From NCBI GenBank assembly GCA_023052935.1, contig CM041293.1:177001600-177065599 (forward strand): DNA of 64,000 nucleotides, written 5' to 3'. Numbering within the stretch: the first letter of the stretch is position 1; the number at the start of each line of letters is the position of its first letter. Positions 1 through 9,582 of this stretch are shown in pieces. The notes under the pieces are model-generated. The model saw only the letters and a list, made by a program, of their open reading frames with translations, was not told the DNA's origin and made no database searches. This stretch comes from Piezodorus guildinii. Lineage: Eukaryota; Arthropoda; Insecta; Hemiptera; Pentatomidae. The position numbers were made by a program, and so were the translations under genes.

Positions 1-334
1 TTTTCTACCAACCGCCAATGCTTCCTTCTTCACCTTCGAGCTACCAGGTCCCATTCCTTGGAGCACAACCCTACCTTCATTCTTCTTGTAAACATTCCCT
101 GTTCGGATCTTTGTTTCTCACCCTTTACCTGTTCTGCAATCTTTAAAGATACCGTGGAACGCAGCTCCAGCTTTAATTCAAATTGTACCTAAGGATAATG
201 ACTCCAGGCAATGTTCATCTTCGTTTCGCACCTCTATTACCGATCTTGTTGTCTCGGTAATATCAGGCAATCCGAATATATCCTATAGAACATAGCTTCG
301 CTTGCATTTCCAATCGCTTCAAACATTCCCGATC
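1..334 (+). mobile_element. LINE reverse transcriptase C-terminal remnant
   Basis: Frame 1 reads without a stop for about 60 codons with the pattern LHLRATRSHSLEHNPTF, and an overlapping frame continues with IPWNAAPALIQIVP. This resembles the end of CR1/L2-like LINE ORF2 proteins, where a block of R, S and H residues is followed by a WN-LP motif. The reading frame shifts at least once, so the piece is dead. The rest of the element would lie left of the window. The fragment is short and the assignment rests on pattern only. Confidence 0.35.
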
Positions 335-1178
335 CGGTCTAATATCGATATTCTATTTCTTACTAGTCCAGACAACCGATATCGTTGGATTTCGACATCC
401 TAGATTTTTTCCAAACCCAGTTTTTGTGTGGTATAGTAAACTACTCGAAGCCAAGGTCCCATTTTAGTCAGCCCTCATGGGTCAGCAGTCATATAGTTCA
501 AGAATCATCAGAAAGAGAGCTCTGGAGATCACTCCATCTTGTCCGGAAGCCTCCAATCCGGGGGTAATCATAGATCGGCATGAGTATTACCCAAAAAGAG
601 ATGGCGTGGATTGGATCTACCAAAGAATGCTAGTGTAAGATAGACAAGGAGCTCCTCGCTTTCTACATTTATCAATCTCATGGATCACAGCTTTAGTTAT
701 AATTACAATTGCTCCAAAGATTCGAAGTTAAAATCTCCATATCGACGTTTCATCAATAAATAACGCCAGACAACCGTCACAGATACTGCTGCGGGTCGTA
801 GAACCATCAACAGTTCCACCTTCTCTCGCTGGCCTATGTCGACTTTTTGTACTCTCGAATGAATATCTCATAACCATTTTATTACTTTTTTTTTTTTATT
901 CATCAGTTGAAATACTCAAAGATCAAAGTAATCTTGTTTATTCCTCATTATTCTTGAACGGAGTTTGATAACAGATCTACATCGGTTAACATCATCTTTA
1001 TCGAAGTAATAAATTTTATCTCTGCTTTGAGAATTGAATGCAATTACATTTTAAGTGCTTTACCTGATAAAATTGGCATGATAGTCTTGTAATAGGATTA
1101 TAAAGTATACATAGTCCATTAAGCATACATTACATCAGGAAATATATTTTCATTTTCTTCTTGAAAGAGATAAGTAAG
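335..1178. other. Intron sequence, nothing recognised
   Basis: AT-rich sequence inside the presumed intron upstream of the CRAL-TRIO copy 1 exon at 2145. A 60-codon ORF at 385-567 has no recognisable domain and no splice context, so I do not call it a gene. A T-run lies near 889. Confidence 0.5.
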
Positions 1179-1180
1179 TA

Positions 1181-2059
1181 TTGGGTTGTCCCACTTGAAA
1201 TGTCCGTTTTTATAGCTTCTGAAATACATAAAGGATTTTGCAGGTCTCAGTTGTTTTCTTCCGAATGTTTACATATTTAACGTAAACAGTTACTAATCCT
1301 CTACCTTTGTATTATAAACATTAGCTTCCCAATCAATTATGGAATATGGAAACATGCGATTTTCGAGTAATATTTTTGTACGAGTTTAAACTCGGCCATT
1401 CAGCAGCTGAGGCCGCTAGAAATATTTGCAAGGCGTTTGAGGAAGGGAGTGTTAATGAACGGACCATTCGCCGTTGGTTTGTTAAGTTTTCAGCTGGGGA
1501 TACCGACTTGGAAAACTTGCCCCGTGGAAGACCTCCGTCCGTAATAGACAACGATGTCCTTAAACATACAGTAGAAGGAAACCCCTACCAAATAGTTAAA
1601 GGACTCTCAGCACAACTAAATGCAAGTGCATCTACCATTGTGAAAGTAAAAAAGCTCGATACATGGGTACCTCATGATCTCACTGAGCGGCAGCAAGACC
1701 CCATGTTTCAAAACATACTGTGCGAAAATTGAAAGAACTGCGCTATTAAGTTCTACCGCATTCACCATATCCTCCTCGGCTTGTCTCCAACAGATTACCA
1801 CCTGTTCAGGAATTTAGACAACTTCGTCAAAGGAAAACTTTTTGAAAATGATGATCAAGTGAAAAGTGCGTTTTCAGATTTTGTTTCACTTCAAAGCTTA
1901 GAGTTTTTCAGTTCGGGGATAAAAAAGTTGATGTCACGTTGGGAAAAATGTCTAGAAAAAGAAGGTAAATACTTCGAATAAAATTATCTTGTTTTCATAT
2001 CGTATTTTTAATAAAAATCCTTTACCTTGAAAAGGGACATTTCATGTGACACAACCCAA
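1181..2059 (+). mobile_element. Internally deleted mariner, copy 1 (MAR-1)
   Basis: Terminal inverted repeats start TTGGGTTGTCCC and end in ACAACCCAA, flanked by TA on both sides (1179-1180 and 2060-2061). Inside, an ORF from 1346 gives a mariner transposase N-terminus: LLYEF-like start (FLYEFKLGHSAAEAARNI), a first helix-turn-helix, the GRPPSVIDND linker and the WVPHDLTE motif. The frame then stops and resumes as the C-terminal part with LSPTDYHLFRNL. The catalytic core that would hold the first two aspartates is missing. At about 880 bp the element is non-autonomous; a full mariner is about 1.3 kb. It lies in the intron before the exon at 2145. Confidence 0.88.
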
Positions 2060-2144
2060 TAGATAGATAATCGATTCTAAAGTTGAATGTGCCTTTTTCA
2101 ACATTACATGAATGCTGAGTAATACTCAAACTTCTCTTTTTCAG

Positions 2145-2255
2145 GAAGGTATTCCACTCAAAATAACACAGGTTCACGTCATCAATGCCTCCCCGATCGT
2201 AACCAGGATATATTCAATCCTCAAACCCTTCCTAAAACAAGAGCTTATACAAATG
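2145..2255 (+). CDS. CRAL-TRIO copy 1, internal exon (lipid-binding domain)
   Basis: A 111-base exon (37 codons, phase 0 at both ends) runs from a polypyrimidine/AG acceptor (CTCTTTTTCAG) to a GTAAGA donor. It begins EGIPLKITQVHVINASPIV, a C-terminal strand-helix of the CRAL-TRIO lipid-binding domain. Its length, phase and position match exon 4 of the complete copy at 49345-49455 (also 111 bases), which reads EGSCCTIRGFHFMNGGPIL. CRAL-TRIO proteins are soluble carriers of hydrophobic ligands such as retinoids, tocopherol or phosphoinositides; the ligand here is unknown. The preceding core exon is not visible between here and position 1, so this gene starts left of the window. Confidence 0.85.
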
Positions 2256-2420
2256 GTAAGAGAAAATTAAATTATCTTCCTAATATATAAATTACTATTA
2301 TTAATGTCCTAATTAGGACAGACTGTAATATTACTAAAAAAAAAAAAAAAAAAAAAGCTATAATCTATAAATGCAAAGAAAAGCATTGGACAAAAAAAAA
2401 AAAGTAAACAAAGTAAAATT

Positions 2421-2512
2421 GTTTGTTTATTCATTAACGTCACTTTATGCTACAGTGGCTAATCGGGCGATGCTACAGGGGAGTTCATAATTTTGCCTAT
2501 CCAGGTTTAATT
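2421..2512 (-). mobile_element. SINE-A tail fragment
   Basis: Reverse complement of the 3' half of SINE-A: it has the CTACAGTGGCTAATCGG and TTTTGCCTATCCAGG blocks seen in fuller copies such as 31634-31902. It ends at a T-run at 2511-2524. The tRNA-like head is absent. Confidence 0.7.
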
Positions 2513-2678
2513 TTTTTTTTTTTTAATTGTTTTATTTATATTTAGAAATGATCTAATCTGCCACAATCTTGGGCAATGAGTATTTTAGCTATAATAAATC
2601 ATTCATTACATATGTACATAATAAATAATTAAATAAAAATCACAGAGAAGAATAAAATAAACCTAAATAAAAAAAAAA

Positions 2679-2842
2679 CTATAAACTTTATAGAGGCTGG
2701 GGGTGTGCCCCAGGATCGCCCCTTCCTCCCCCTCCCCGGCTGAAATAACAGAATAAATAATATTCCGCCACAGCCGGGATTCGAACCCAGGACCCGGAGC
2801 ACAGTAGACTAGCGCTCTATCAACTAGACCACGTTGTTCCCT
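2679..2842 (-). mobile_element. SINE-B, minus copy
   Basis: Read on the minus strand this begins with a tRNA-like head: an A box in TGGTCTAGTTGATAGAGC and a B box GGTTCGAATCC, followed by a tail ending in AGCCTCTATAAAG. The same unit lies inverted at 4266-4440. The pair forms the outer part of a large palindrome. Confidence 0.75.
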
Positions 2843-2919
2843 TTCCTCTCTTTTATTGAAATGTTTAAATGTTGCTTTTAAATAATATTGAAAAAGTAAT
2901 AGTAAACCTTCTAAATGAA

Positions 2920-3120
2920 GGGGTCACCTATGGTGTAGTGGCTAGCATTACAGCCTTTTATGCCTAAAGACGCGGGTTCAAATTTTTATGGTAACCAAAT
3001 TTTTTAATGGGAATAAAAAATCTTTAGTATTGTCGTCCTTCAGATGGTACGTAAAAAGTTGGCCCCGAGTCTGTGCGATGTCAAGTACTCGTTAAAGATT
3101 TCTACTCTAATTAAACCTTA
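2920..3120 (+). mobile_element. SINE-A, left palindrome arm
   Basis: Starts GGGGTCACCTATGGTGTAG (tRNA-like A box, TGGTGTAGTGGCTAGC) and has a weak B box (GGTTCAAA). The family body follows, with a CCTTCAGATGG block and TACTCGTTAAAGAT. It is truncated before the 3' tail. Confidence 0.75.
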
Positions 3121-3310
3121 ATTCTAAAACCGTTTTGGACCTACGGACTTGACCTTAGGGAACAACTAAATTTTCGAACATCTAGCGTAACCAATCCTTT
3201 CAGTTCAAAGTCCTCAGAACCATGTTCAATGCTGCATATTATGTTATAAATAAAACCTTGTATCATGATCAGAATATCCGATTCGGTCTTGATCAAATGC
3301 CATCCAATCC
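3121..3310 (+). mobile_element. jockey-like LINE fragment, left palindrome arm
   Basis: Translation gives LKPFWTYGLDL, then after a frame change FQFKVLRTMFNAAYYV. This matches the LKPIWTYG...FQSKVLR..NAPWYV pattern near the C-terminus of jockey-clade reverse transcriptases. The same segment occurs inverted at 3827-4012 and, better preserved, at 6706-7440. It is a broken remnant. Confidence 0.6.
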
Positions 3311-3448
3311 ATTAACTGTTTATGCTTGACATGGCTCAGTAATGCCCTGATGATGGCTCACAAGTTTAAGTCGAAACGTCAGCAAAATTAAAATATTAAA
3401 AAATACTGACTCCCGGTTATTTCTACAGTCGACTATACATCCTCAATA
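3300..3448 (+). mobile_element. Penelope-like repeat end carrying a hammerhead-like motif
   Basis: Shares the blocks ATGGCTCAGTAATGCC, CTGATGATGGCTCACAAG, CTACAGTCGACTATACA and CCTCAATA with the repeats at 34670-35082 and 46152-46315. Penelope-like retroelements are known to carry minimal hammerhead ribozymes in their repeated ends, which is why I suggest that class. No reverse transcriptase is attached here. Confidence 0.5.
3344..3383 (+). ncRNA. Hammerhead-ribozyme-like motif
   Basis: CTGATGA is followed by a stem-loop remnant (GGCTCACAAGTTTAAGTC) and then GAAACGTC, with TGCC before and AGCA after forming a weak stem I. The GUC at the expected cleavage site is canonical. Compared with the copy at 34721, stem II has two changes that weaken pairing, and there is an extra U after CUGAUGA. 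Confidence 0.45.
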
Positions 3449-3460
3449 AAAAAATAAAAA

Positions 3461-3823
3461 AATAATAATAACCTTGGCCACATTCATAACTATATAAAAT
3501 ATTTACATACCTACAGAATTACGAATCAAACCCATACACCCACAAGTGGATGTCGACATTTGGCGCCAGGAGATCCCAGAGCCTCTCAGTCAGTCGCGTC
3601 ACAGGTCTAGTAAGCTAGTGGATACTGAGTGAGAGCGCTAGAGCCACACATTCTCAGGCTGTAATGGAGAAGCTGGCCATTGCCAACACTCAGCATTGCT
3701 TAGTTATAAGAGGCCACTGCCGTTTCAACCTACGAGGAGCATTATAGGGATAGTCGGAGCTAGATAGAGATTGAGATAAGGGATAAGGAAGGTGAGTAAG
3801 CCTCTGGTAGAAATTTGAGAATT
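3461..3823. other. Palindrome loop with LTR/primer-binding-like sequence
   Basis: Unique within the window. GTCGACA followed by TTTGGCGCCAGGAGATCCC near 3553 looks like an LTR end next to a tRNA primer-binding site, as in LTR retrotransposons, but no LTR partner or gag/pol is present. Treat the LTR idea as weak. Confidence 0.3.
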
Positions 3824-3826
3824 AGG

Positions 3827-4012
3827 ATGGCATTAGACCAAGACCGAATAGGATATTCAGATCATGATACAAGGTCTTGTTTTTAACATAATATGCAGCC
3901 AGCATTGAACACTGTTCTGAGGACCTAGAACTGAAAGGATTGGTTACGCTGGATGTTCGAAAATTTAGATGTCCCCTACAGTTCGAGTCCGTATATCGGT
4001 TTCAGAATTAAG
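3827..4012 (-). mobile_element. jockey-like LINE fragment, right palindrome arm
   Basis: Reverse complement of the fragment at 3121-3310, with the same CTGAAAGGATTGGTTACGCT block. It is aligned with the minus-strand jockey piece at 6706-7440. Confidence 0.6.
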
Positions 4013-4013
4013 G

Positions 4014-4213
4014 TTTAGTTAGAGTAGAAATCTTCAACGAGTATCTGACATCGCACAGGCTCGAGACCAACTTTTTACGTTCCATCTGAAGGACGACAAT
4101 ACTAAAGATTTTTTATTCCCATTAAAAAATTTGGTTACCATTAAGATTTGAACCAGCGTCTTTGGGCATAAAAGGCTGTAATGCTAGTCACTACACCATA
4201 GGTGACCCCTTCA
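4014..4213 (-). mobile_element. SINE-A, right palindrome arm
   Basis: Minus-strand copy with the head GGGGTCACCTATGGTGTAG (read in complement) and body, truncated at the same internal point as the copy at 2920-3120. The shared truncation shows that both copies come from one event, not two insertions. Confidence 0.75.
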
Positions 4214-4265
4214 CTTAGAAGGTTTACTATTACTTTTTCAATATTATTTAAAAGCAACATTTAAC

Positions 4266-4440
4266 AAGGGAGCGGCGTGGTTTAGTGGATAGAGCGCTAG
4301 TCTACTGTGCTCCGGGTCCTGGGTTCGAATCCCGACTGTGGCGAGAGGGGCGATTCTGGGGATCACCCAGCCTCTATAAAGTGGGTACCCAAAAAAGGGG
4401 AAAAACCTGGCGGCTGAGCGTGATCTTGGCCGAATCACGT
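4266..4440 (+). mobile_element. SINE-B, plus copy
   Basis: Head GGGAGCGGCGTGGTTTAG with A box TGGTTTAGTGGATAGAGC and B box GGTTCGAATCC, then a body with CCAGCCTCTATAAAG. The first 75 bases look like a tRNA, but the acceptor ends do not pair, so it is a SINE head and not a tRNA gene. Confidence 0.75.
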
Positions 4441-5258
4441 CATTGCACGGCCGTTGGCCTAGAAACAGTACGAATATCTACACGTACTGAGCCCAAAACT
4501 CTTAATAGGTTCTAGTGGTACAGGTTTTTTTTTTTTTTTTTTCAATGAAAGGAATAAGGGAAAGTTGTGTGCTCTGCGCACTTTTTTTTTTTTTTAATTC
4601 CAGTTTTCTAAAAACGTTTATTTCATGTCGTATGACCCGATAAAATGAAGAGAGGAAGAATACGGAGGCGGAATATAGAGATATTGCTAATGACAACTGG
4701 ACACAGCGAGAACGAAAAAGCAACCAAGGACGCACTGATTGAAACAAAAAAAGAACAAAAGAAGGGAATACATTTCCCACCAATGAGGGTCTACCATTAA
4801 CTATTGTGTACCTACACCGCCACTACAATTATGAAATTACTGCTATCGCCGTTGTGAAATACAGTTTCGTGACGTTTAGTAATTATTGTATTGACGTAAA
4901 ATGATCAAGTAAATTATATACCTTTTAGAAACAAGGAAAAAAAAATACTGTACACTTTTATAACAAGGATTTTATTTCATCTATCTCGTGCCCCATATTA
5001 ATGAAACAGAATAGAACGAGAGCTATTATCATTTTCAACTATTAATTTTCGTATATATACTTTTTTAAATACTTCTTTACTTTTTAAATGTTGATAAGGA
5101 TGCGGCTCGCCAAGCAGCTATCAGCCATTACGTTTACTACAACATATCCCGCTTGTACAAGCAAAAATATTAATTTAAAAAAAAAATAAGGTTTTTGTAC
5201 AGTAACGTGACCATTAAAAAAAAAAAAAAAAAAAAAGCTGAAACTAAATATTTTATTA
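4441..5258. other. Intron sequence, nothing recognised
   Basis: AT-rich sequence with T-runs near 4525 and 4583 and an A-run at 5218-5236. An ORF of 93 codons on the minus strand (4502-4783) is low-complexity around the T-runs and is not supported. Confidence 0.5.
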
Positions 5259-5260
5259 TA

Positions 5261-6551
5261 TTGGGTTGTGTCCCATGAAATGTCCGTTTTTAAGGTAAAG
5301 GATTTTTATTAAAAATACGATATGAACACAAGATAATTTTATTCCAAGTACTTACATTCTTTTTTTTTTTTTTTGTTTTTAAACATATTTATTGATATTT
5401 ACAACTGTACTAAATAAAAATACATCTAGTAAATGTGTTGGTAATATACAAAACTGTCATGAAAAACATGTAGAGACACTACCCAGTGGCAGCACTCTAA
5501 AAATATTTTAAACTAGAAGGTTCCGGGGCCATTTCCTTTTCAGGCGCCTCGGAGGATTATCCGGAATTGAAGAGGAAGAAAGGATTGAAACTAGTGGGTT
5601 AGGGTGAGAATGGAGTTTGTCATGAAAGGATTGATACCTGGTCCGGGCCAAATCAGTAACATAGGGAACATTAAGGTCTTTATGGATAAGTTTATTCGTG
5701 ACAAAGTAAAGAGCGTTGAGGACCTTCTTTTTATACACATTTTTCCCAATGTTACACCAACTTTTTTATCCCCGAACTGAAAAACTCTAAGCTTTGAAGT
5801 GAAACAAAATCTGAAAACACACTTTTTACTTGATCATCATTTTCAAAAAGTTTTCCTTAGACGAAGTTGTCTAAATTCCTGAACAGGTGGTAATCTGTTG
5901 GAGACAAGCCGGGGAAGATATGGTGGGTGCGGAAGAACTTCGTAGCCCAGTTCTTTCAATTTTTGCACGGTATGTTTTGAAACATGGGGTCTTGCTGCCG
6001 CTCAGTGAGATCATGAGGTACCCATGTATCGAGCTTTTTTACATCCCCAATACACTTTAAATGTCTGGAAACGGTAGATACACTTGCATTTAGTTGTGCT
6101 GAGAGTCCTTTAACTGTTTGGTAGGGGTTTCCTTCAACTGTATGTTTGAGGACATCGTCGTCTATTATGGACGGAGGTCTTCCTCGGGGCAAGATTTCCA
6201 AGTCGGTATCCCCAGCTGAAAACTTAGCAAACCAACGGCGAATGGTCCTTTCATTAACACTCCCTTCCCCAAACGCTTTGCAAATATTTCTAGCGGCCTC
6301 AGCTGCTTTTAATACGTTTAAACTCGTAAAAAAATATTACTTGAAAATCGCGTGTTTCCATGTTTATATTTGGAACTATACTAAAAAGTGGGTAATTGAT
6401 TGGAAAGCTAATCTTTATAATACAAAGGTAGAGGATTAGTAACTGTTTACTTTAAATATGTAAACATTCGGAAGAAAACAACAGAGACCTGCAAAATCCT
6501 TTATGTATTTCAGAAACTATAAAAACGGACATTTCATGTGGAACAACCCAA
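5261..6551 (-). mobile_element. Internally deleted mariner, copy 2, with jockey insertion
   Basis: Terminal repeats TTGGGTTGTG and ACAACCCAA, flanked by TA. On the minus strand it carries the GRPPSIIDDDVLKHTVEG linker, the WVPHDLTERQQDPMFQN block and, after the deletion point, the YHLFR-type C-terminal coding remnant. The deletion junction (QQDPMFQN followed by a stop) is the same as in copies 1 and 3. A jockey LINE end interrupts it at about 5367-5735, so the mariner is the older of the two. Confidence 0.87.
5367..5735 (-). mobile_element. jockey LINE 3' end inserted in mariner
   Basis: Minus-strand translation VLNALYFVTNKLIHKDLNVP..HPNPLVS..PRRLKRKWPRNL is the typical C-terminus of a jockey-clade reverse transcriptase. 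A poly-T at 5362-5375 marks the poly-A tail. The sequence TTCTTTTT, present once in intact mariner copies at this place, occurs on both sides and fits a target-site duplication. It is 5'-truncated. Confidence 0.8.
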
Positions 6552-6559
6552 TACTTCCC

Positions 6560-6705
6560 GTAATTCCCTAATAATTTATTAATCTTCCACACTTTGACTA
6601 TGGATGCCTAATATATGGGGATATGCACCCTCTCATAGAACAGCATCCTTTAAAAAGTCCTTTATCATCCGTGCTACCATAGTTTGGAACAATTTACAAT
6701 TAATT
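6560..6705 (+). mobile_element. LINE C-terminal remnant
   Basis: Translation YAPSHRTASFKKSFIIRATIVWNNLQLI follows the K-SF..R....WN-L pattern near the end of CR1/L2-like LINE proteins. It is short, has stops upstream and is truncated on both sides. It abuts the minus-strand jockey fragment. Confidence 0.45.
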
Positions 6706-7440
6706 AGGATGATGAATGAGGTTCTGATGGAATTTGGATGAACTCAGGTCTAAAATGAATGAAACATTAAGGTCATGGTGCAAGGTATAGATGGTGACAT
6801 GACACGGAGCATTTACTATTGTTCGGAGGACTTTGGATTGAAAGGATTGAATGCGTTTGATGTTAGAACGTTTAGCTGTCCCCCACATTACCAAGTCCGT
6901 AGGTCCAGATAGGCTTCAGTATTGCCTTGTAGATTAATAATTTGTTGTCAACTGTAAACTCAGATTTTCTGTTGGATAGTCGGTATAATCGTCTGTTGAG
7001 TTCTTGTCTTTTAAGTCTCGTATGTGGGTTCCTTTTCAATATTTTGCCCAGATTGTATCTGAGGAAAGAAGCGGTATGGAATTAAAATAAGCTGGCGGAC
7101 AGGATTTGTGTCGAAGGGTGAAGGTGTGAAGGACGTGTGTGCATTTGCTATAATTCACCTTAATACGCCAAGCATTACACCAGTTTTCTACAAGAGAAAG
7201 GTGCCTTGGGAGATTTAGCGAAGCTGCTTCAGGATCGGAATTGGATGATAAAATGGCGGTGTCATCAGCGAATGTTGCCAAAAAGGTATCGGGATCGGTA
7301 GGGATATCGTTGGTGTAGAGGATGGGTCCCAAGACGCTACCTTGAGGAACACCGGCCTCAATGGAATAAAGGTTGGAAAATTCTGCACCACAGCGATTTA
7401 GTAAATTAAATGAAGTTACAATAATATTACTAATTAAGTC
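6706..7440 (-). mobile_element. jockey LINE reverse-transcriptase fragment
   Basis: Minus-strand reading gives the reverse-transcriptase core: GVPQGSVLGPILYTNDIP (palm motif), then FADDTAILSSNSDPEAA with the catalytic FADD, then W-NAWRIKVNYSKC. After a frameshift it continues DLVMWGTAKRSN..FQSKVLRTIVNAPCHV and KFHQNLIHHPN. The order and spacing match jockey ORF2. Both the endonuclease domain and the true 3' end are missing. Frame changes make it non-functional. It is the best preserved of four jockey pieces in the first 7.5 kb. Confidence 0.85.
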
Positions 7441-7446
7441 AAAATA

Positions 7447-8110
7447 AATTATAAAAAAACCAAGCATATGCGCACGGAGAAGGAGGAAAGTACCGACCCA
7501 ACATTGTACAATCCATGCAAAGTGGAACAGTTTTGTTATTTGGGCTCCATAATCGAATGTAATGGCCGAGCAGAGACAGGGATCCAGAAAAGGATCACAA
7601 GTGGGAAAAAAGCAGTGGGAATGCTCAACTCATTACTCTGGAGCAGTAATATAATGATAAAAACGAAGAAGCTCATATACAAAGCTTTGGTAGAGAGCAT
7701 AATGTTGTATGGTTCGGAGACATGGACCCTCAGCATAGCCCAGGGAAAAAAATTTCTTTCTGTTGAAATGGATTTTTGGAGGAAAGCGGCAAGGATATCG
7801 AGAATCGAAAGGGTGAAAAATGTCACTGTAAGAGAAGCACTTGAAATAAAGCACAACATTCTTGAGGGGATGGAAGAAAGGAGGCTTAGGTGGTAAGGCC
7901 ATGTGAAACGGATGGGAGACAATCCCTTACCTAAAATAATTATGGATTGGGAGGCAGATGGTAGTAGAAGGAGAGGAAGACCCCTAGTTAGATGGAAGGA
8001 TAGAGTGGTGGAGAGTATGGCTGGCAGGGGGCTGTCGGAGGAGGACGCGATGGACCGGCAGAGATGGAAAGACCTGTTAGGGCAGGAGTTTGGTTGAGGA
8101 AACCTTCAAA
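7447..8110 (+). mobile_element. LINE reverse-transcriptase C-terminal third
   Basis: Two consecutive ORFs separated by one stop (TAA at 7894) read KVEQFCYLGSIIECNGRAE, LIYKALVESIMLYGSETWTL, RRLRW-GHVKRMGDNPLP and RRRGRPLVRWKDRVVE. These are the familiar C-terminal motifs of endonuclease/reverse-transcriptase LINEs common in insects (YLG, YGSETWT, RRLRW.GHV, GRP..RW). The catalytic YADD region is absent, so it is 5'-truncated. With only one stop it is fairly recent. It abuts an oppositely oriented jockey fragment. Confidence 0.85.
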
Positions 8111-8765
8111 TTGAAGAAATTCCTGACGAAAAATAAAAATAATATTAACTTCATATAATTTACTTGACTAAATAATTATGTACGAAATAAGGTCAGGCAA
8201 ATTGGACTTCCTCTGTTCACTGTACATTATTCTGAGGAAAAGAAATGTCCCAGGAAAAATCATTTTTTATTTCATATATGACTCGACGCATAACATTTCG
8301 TAACTTTTTACGGAGAGTATAACGACCAATTCATATCAAGTTTCAGCTATATTTTTTCAAACCTTGGCTAACTGTACACGTTTCAAAAATGTAATTTTTT
8401 CGCTCTTAAAAAGGGGAAGCGATAAGAAAATGCAACGGATTCCAATTGCCAGACTTGCCAAGCATTAACATTCAATAAGTAAAGAAATATGAGAACATCC
8501 ATACTAAAACGTAGCTGTAGCTGTCGTACAAAGAAAAGTAAATCTATGGACTATTAATTTCATGAAATAAAACTATAATTTGCTTTTTATTGCAGCCATT
8601 AAAGGTTTCCATACATTTTTAGACACTCTGTTTACAATAAATGTTCATTTGTTTATTCCAATACGAATGTGATTTTTTCATTGGTATATTTCACCTTGGT
8701 TTAAGTTCTCTCATGGTAATATTGCATATCACAACAAAACGATTTCCTGACTTCGAAAAGATTAG
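8111..8765. other. Intron sequence, nothing recognised
   Basis: AT-rich with no feature I can support. A 74-codon ORF beginning at 8641 runs into SINE-A sequence and a T-run and is not a gene. Confidence 0.5.
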
Positions 8766-8767
8766 AT

Positions 8768-9330
8768 CACGAGGAGTATTAAATTTTGCTTATCCAGGTT
8801 TTATTAATATAGGGATTATTTTTTTTTTTTTATTTTTTTTTTTTTTTCTAGGCGACAACCACTAGGGTCATGTTCGCCTTTACACCGTTAGACACAGGTT
8901 ACATGATTATAGGAGTAGAGTGAGAGTATAGTTTAGATCTGAGAGTAAAGATGTTGTGACTTTAGGAAGCGAATGATGTTAGTTATATGAGGAGAGGAAT
9001 CAGAGAGAAGAAGCTACAGATCGGTGGGGAGGTTGAAAAGAATACGTGAAGCGGTATATTGTCGGCATTCTGTGAGGATGTGGAGTATTAAGAGAGGAAC
9101 CTGACATGATCGACAGAGAGGCGGATGTCCACGGGCCATGAGATAACCGTGGGTCAACCTAGAGTGACCTATACGAAGTCGCGCGAGCACAACCTCTTCG
9201 CGTCGAGACGGCCGGCAGGAGGACCCCCAAGGGCCAACGCGGTGCCGAATAAGGCGATAGGGATCTTTAACAAGTACCTGACATGACACAGGCTCACAGG
9301 ACCACCTTTTTACCTCCTCCGAAGGACGGC
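8768..9330 (-). mobile_element. SINE-A split by a LINE insertion
   Basis: The minus-strand SINE-A occurs in two halves, 8768-8816 (TTTTGCTTATCCAGG) and 9257-9330 (ATCTTTAACAAGTACCTGAC, then CCGAAGGACGGCATA). Together they reconstruct an ordinary SINE-A interior. The gap is filled by the LINE at 8817-9256. Confidence 0.8.
8817..9256 (-). mobile_element. 5'-truncated LINE with RNase-H/zinc-knuckle C-terminus
   Basis: The minus strand reads RREEVVLARLRIGHSRLTHGYL, then RGHPPLCRSCQVPLLILHILTEC, the C-terminal Cys/His region typical of I/R1-type LINEs. A T-run at 8818-8848 is the poly-A tail in complement. The 8-base sequence ATAGGGAT occurs at 8809-8816 and again at 9257-9264, a clear target-site duplication. 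Confidence 0.88.
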
Positions 9331-9359
9331 ATATAGTTGTTTAAAATGTGAAATGTAAG

Positions 9360-9540
9360 TTTCGTACGAATTCTCATTTTCGAGCTAGACTTATCACACA
9401 CACACACAAAACCTATTTCTGGTATTTGGATGAGTCCAAAACGTGTTCTTTTACCCTTAAATTCGAATTAGAAAATTTTCACGATTGCAATACTTCCCTT
9501 TTCCATATATTCCATATACGAGTATAGGTAAGTGAAAGTC
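9360..9540 (-). mobile_element. HINE-like family, terminal fragment
   Basis: The minus-strand copy retains only the hairpin end: GTAAGTGAAAGT near 9530, the AAAATTTTCACGATTGCAAT block, the GAGTCCAAA block and a CACACACA microsatellite. About 180 of some 850 bases remain. Confidence 0.75.
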
Positions 9541-9582
9541 AAAATAATCAGTAAAATAGTGAATTTTCTTTTCTTTTTTAAG

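Larger units (their letters stand above)
2853..4262. repeat. Large imperfect palindrome with a SINE-A and jockey fragment in each arm
   Basis: The arms at about 2853-3310 and 3824-4262 are reverse complements over some 440 bases with indels. From outside inwards each holds a unique block (TTGCTTTTAAATAATATTG and its complement), a SINE-A head and body, and a jockey-type LINE fragment. The centre holds a hammerhead-like repeat and about 360 bases of other sequence. Flanking SINE-B copies extend the symmetry to about 2780-4350. It lies in an intron of CRAL-TRIO copy 1. Confidence 0.8.

Noticed and set aside
385..567. 60-codon ORF MDFDILDFFQTQ...
   Set aside because: No domain, no splice context, within AT-rich intron sequence; expected by chance.
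3553..3575. LTR end plus primer-binding site (TGGCGCC)
   Set aside because: No partner LTR, no gag or pol nearby; kept only as a note on the loop sequence.
4266..4340. Possible tRNA gene with good A and B boxes
   Set aside because: Acceptor-stem ends do not pair and the sequence continues into a body shared with other copies, so it is a SINE head.
4502..4783. 93-codon minus-strand ORF
   Set aside because: Built from poly-T tracts read as lysine; low complexity.
8641..8865. 74-codon ORF
   Set aside because: Runs through a SINE-A fragment and a LINE poly-T tail.
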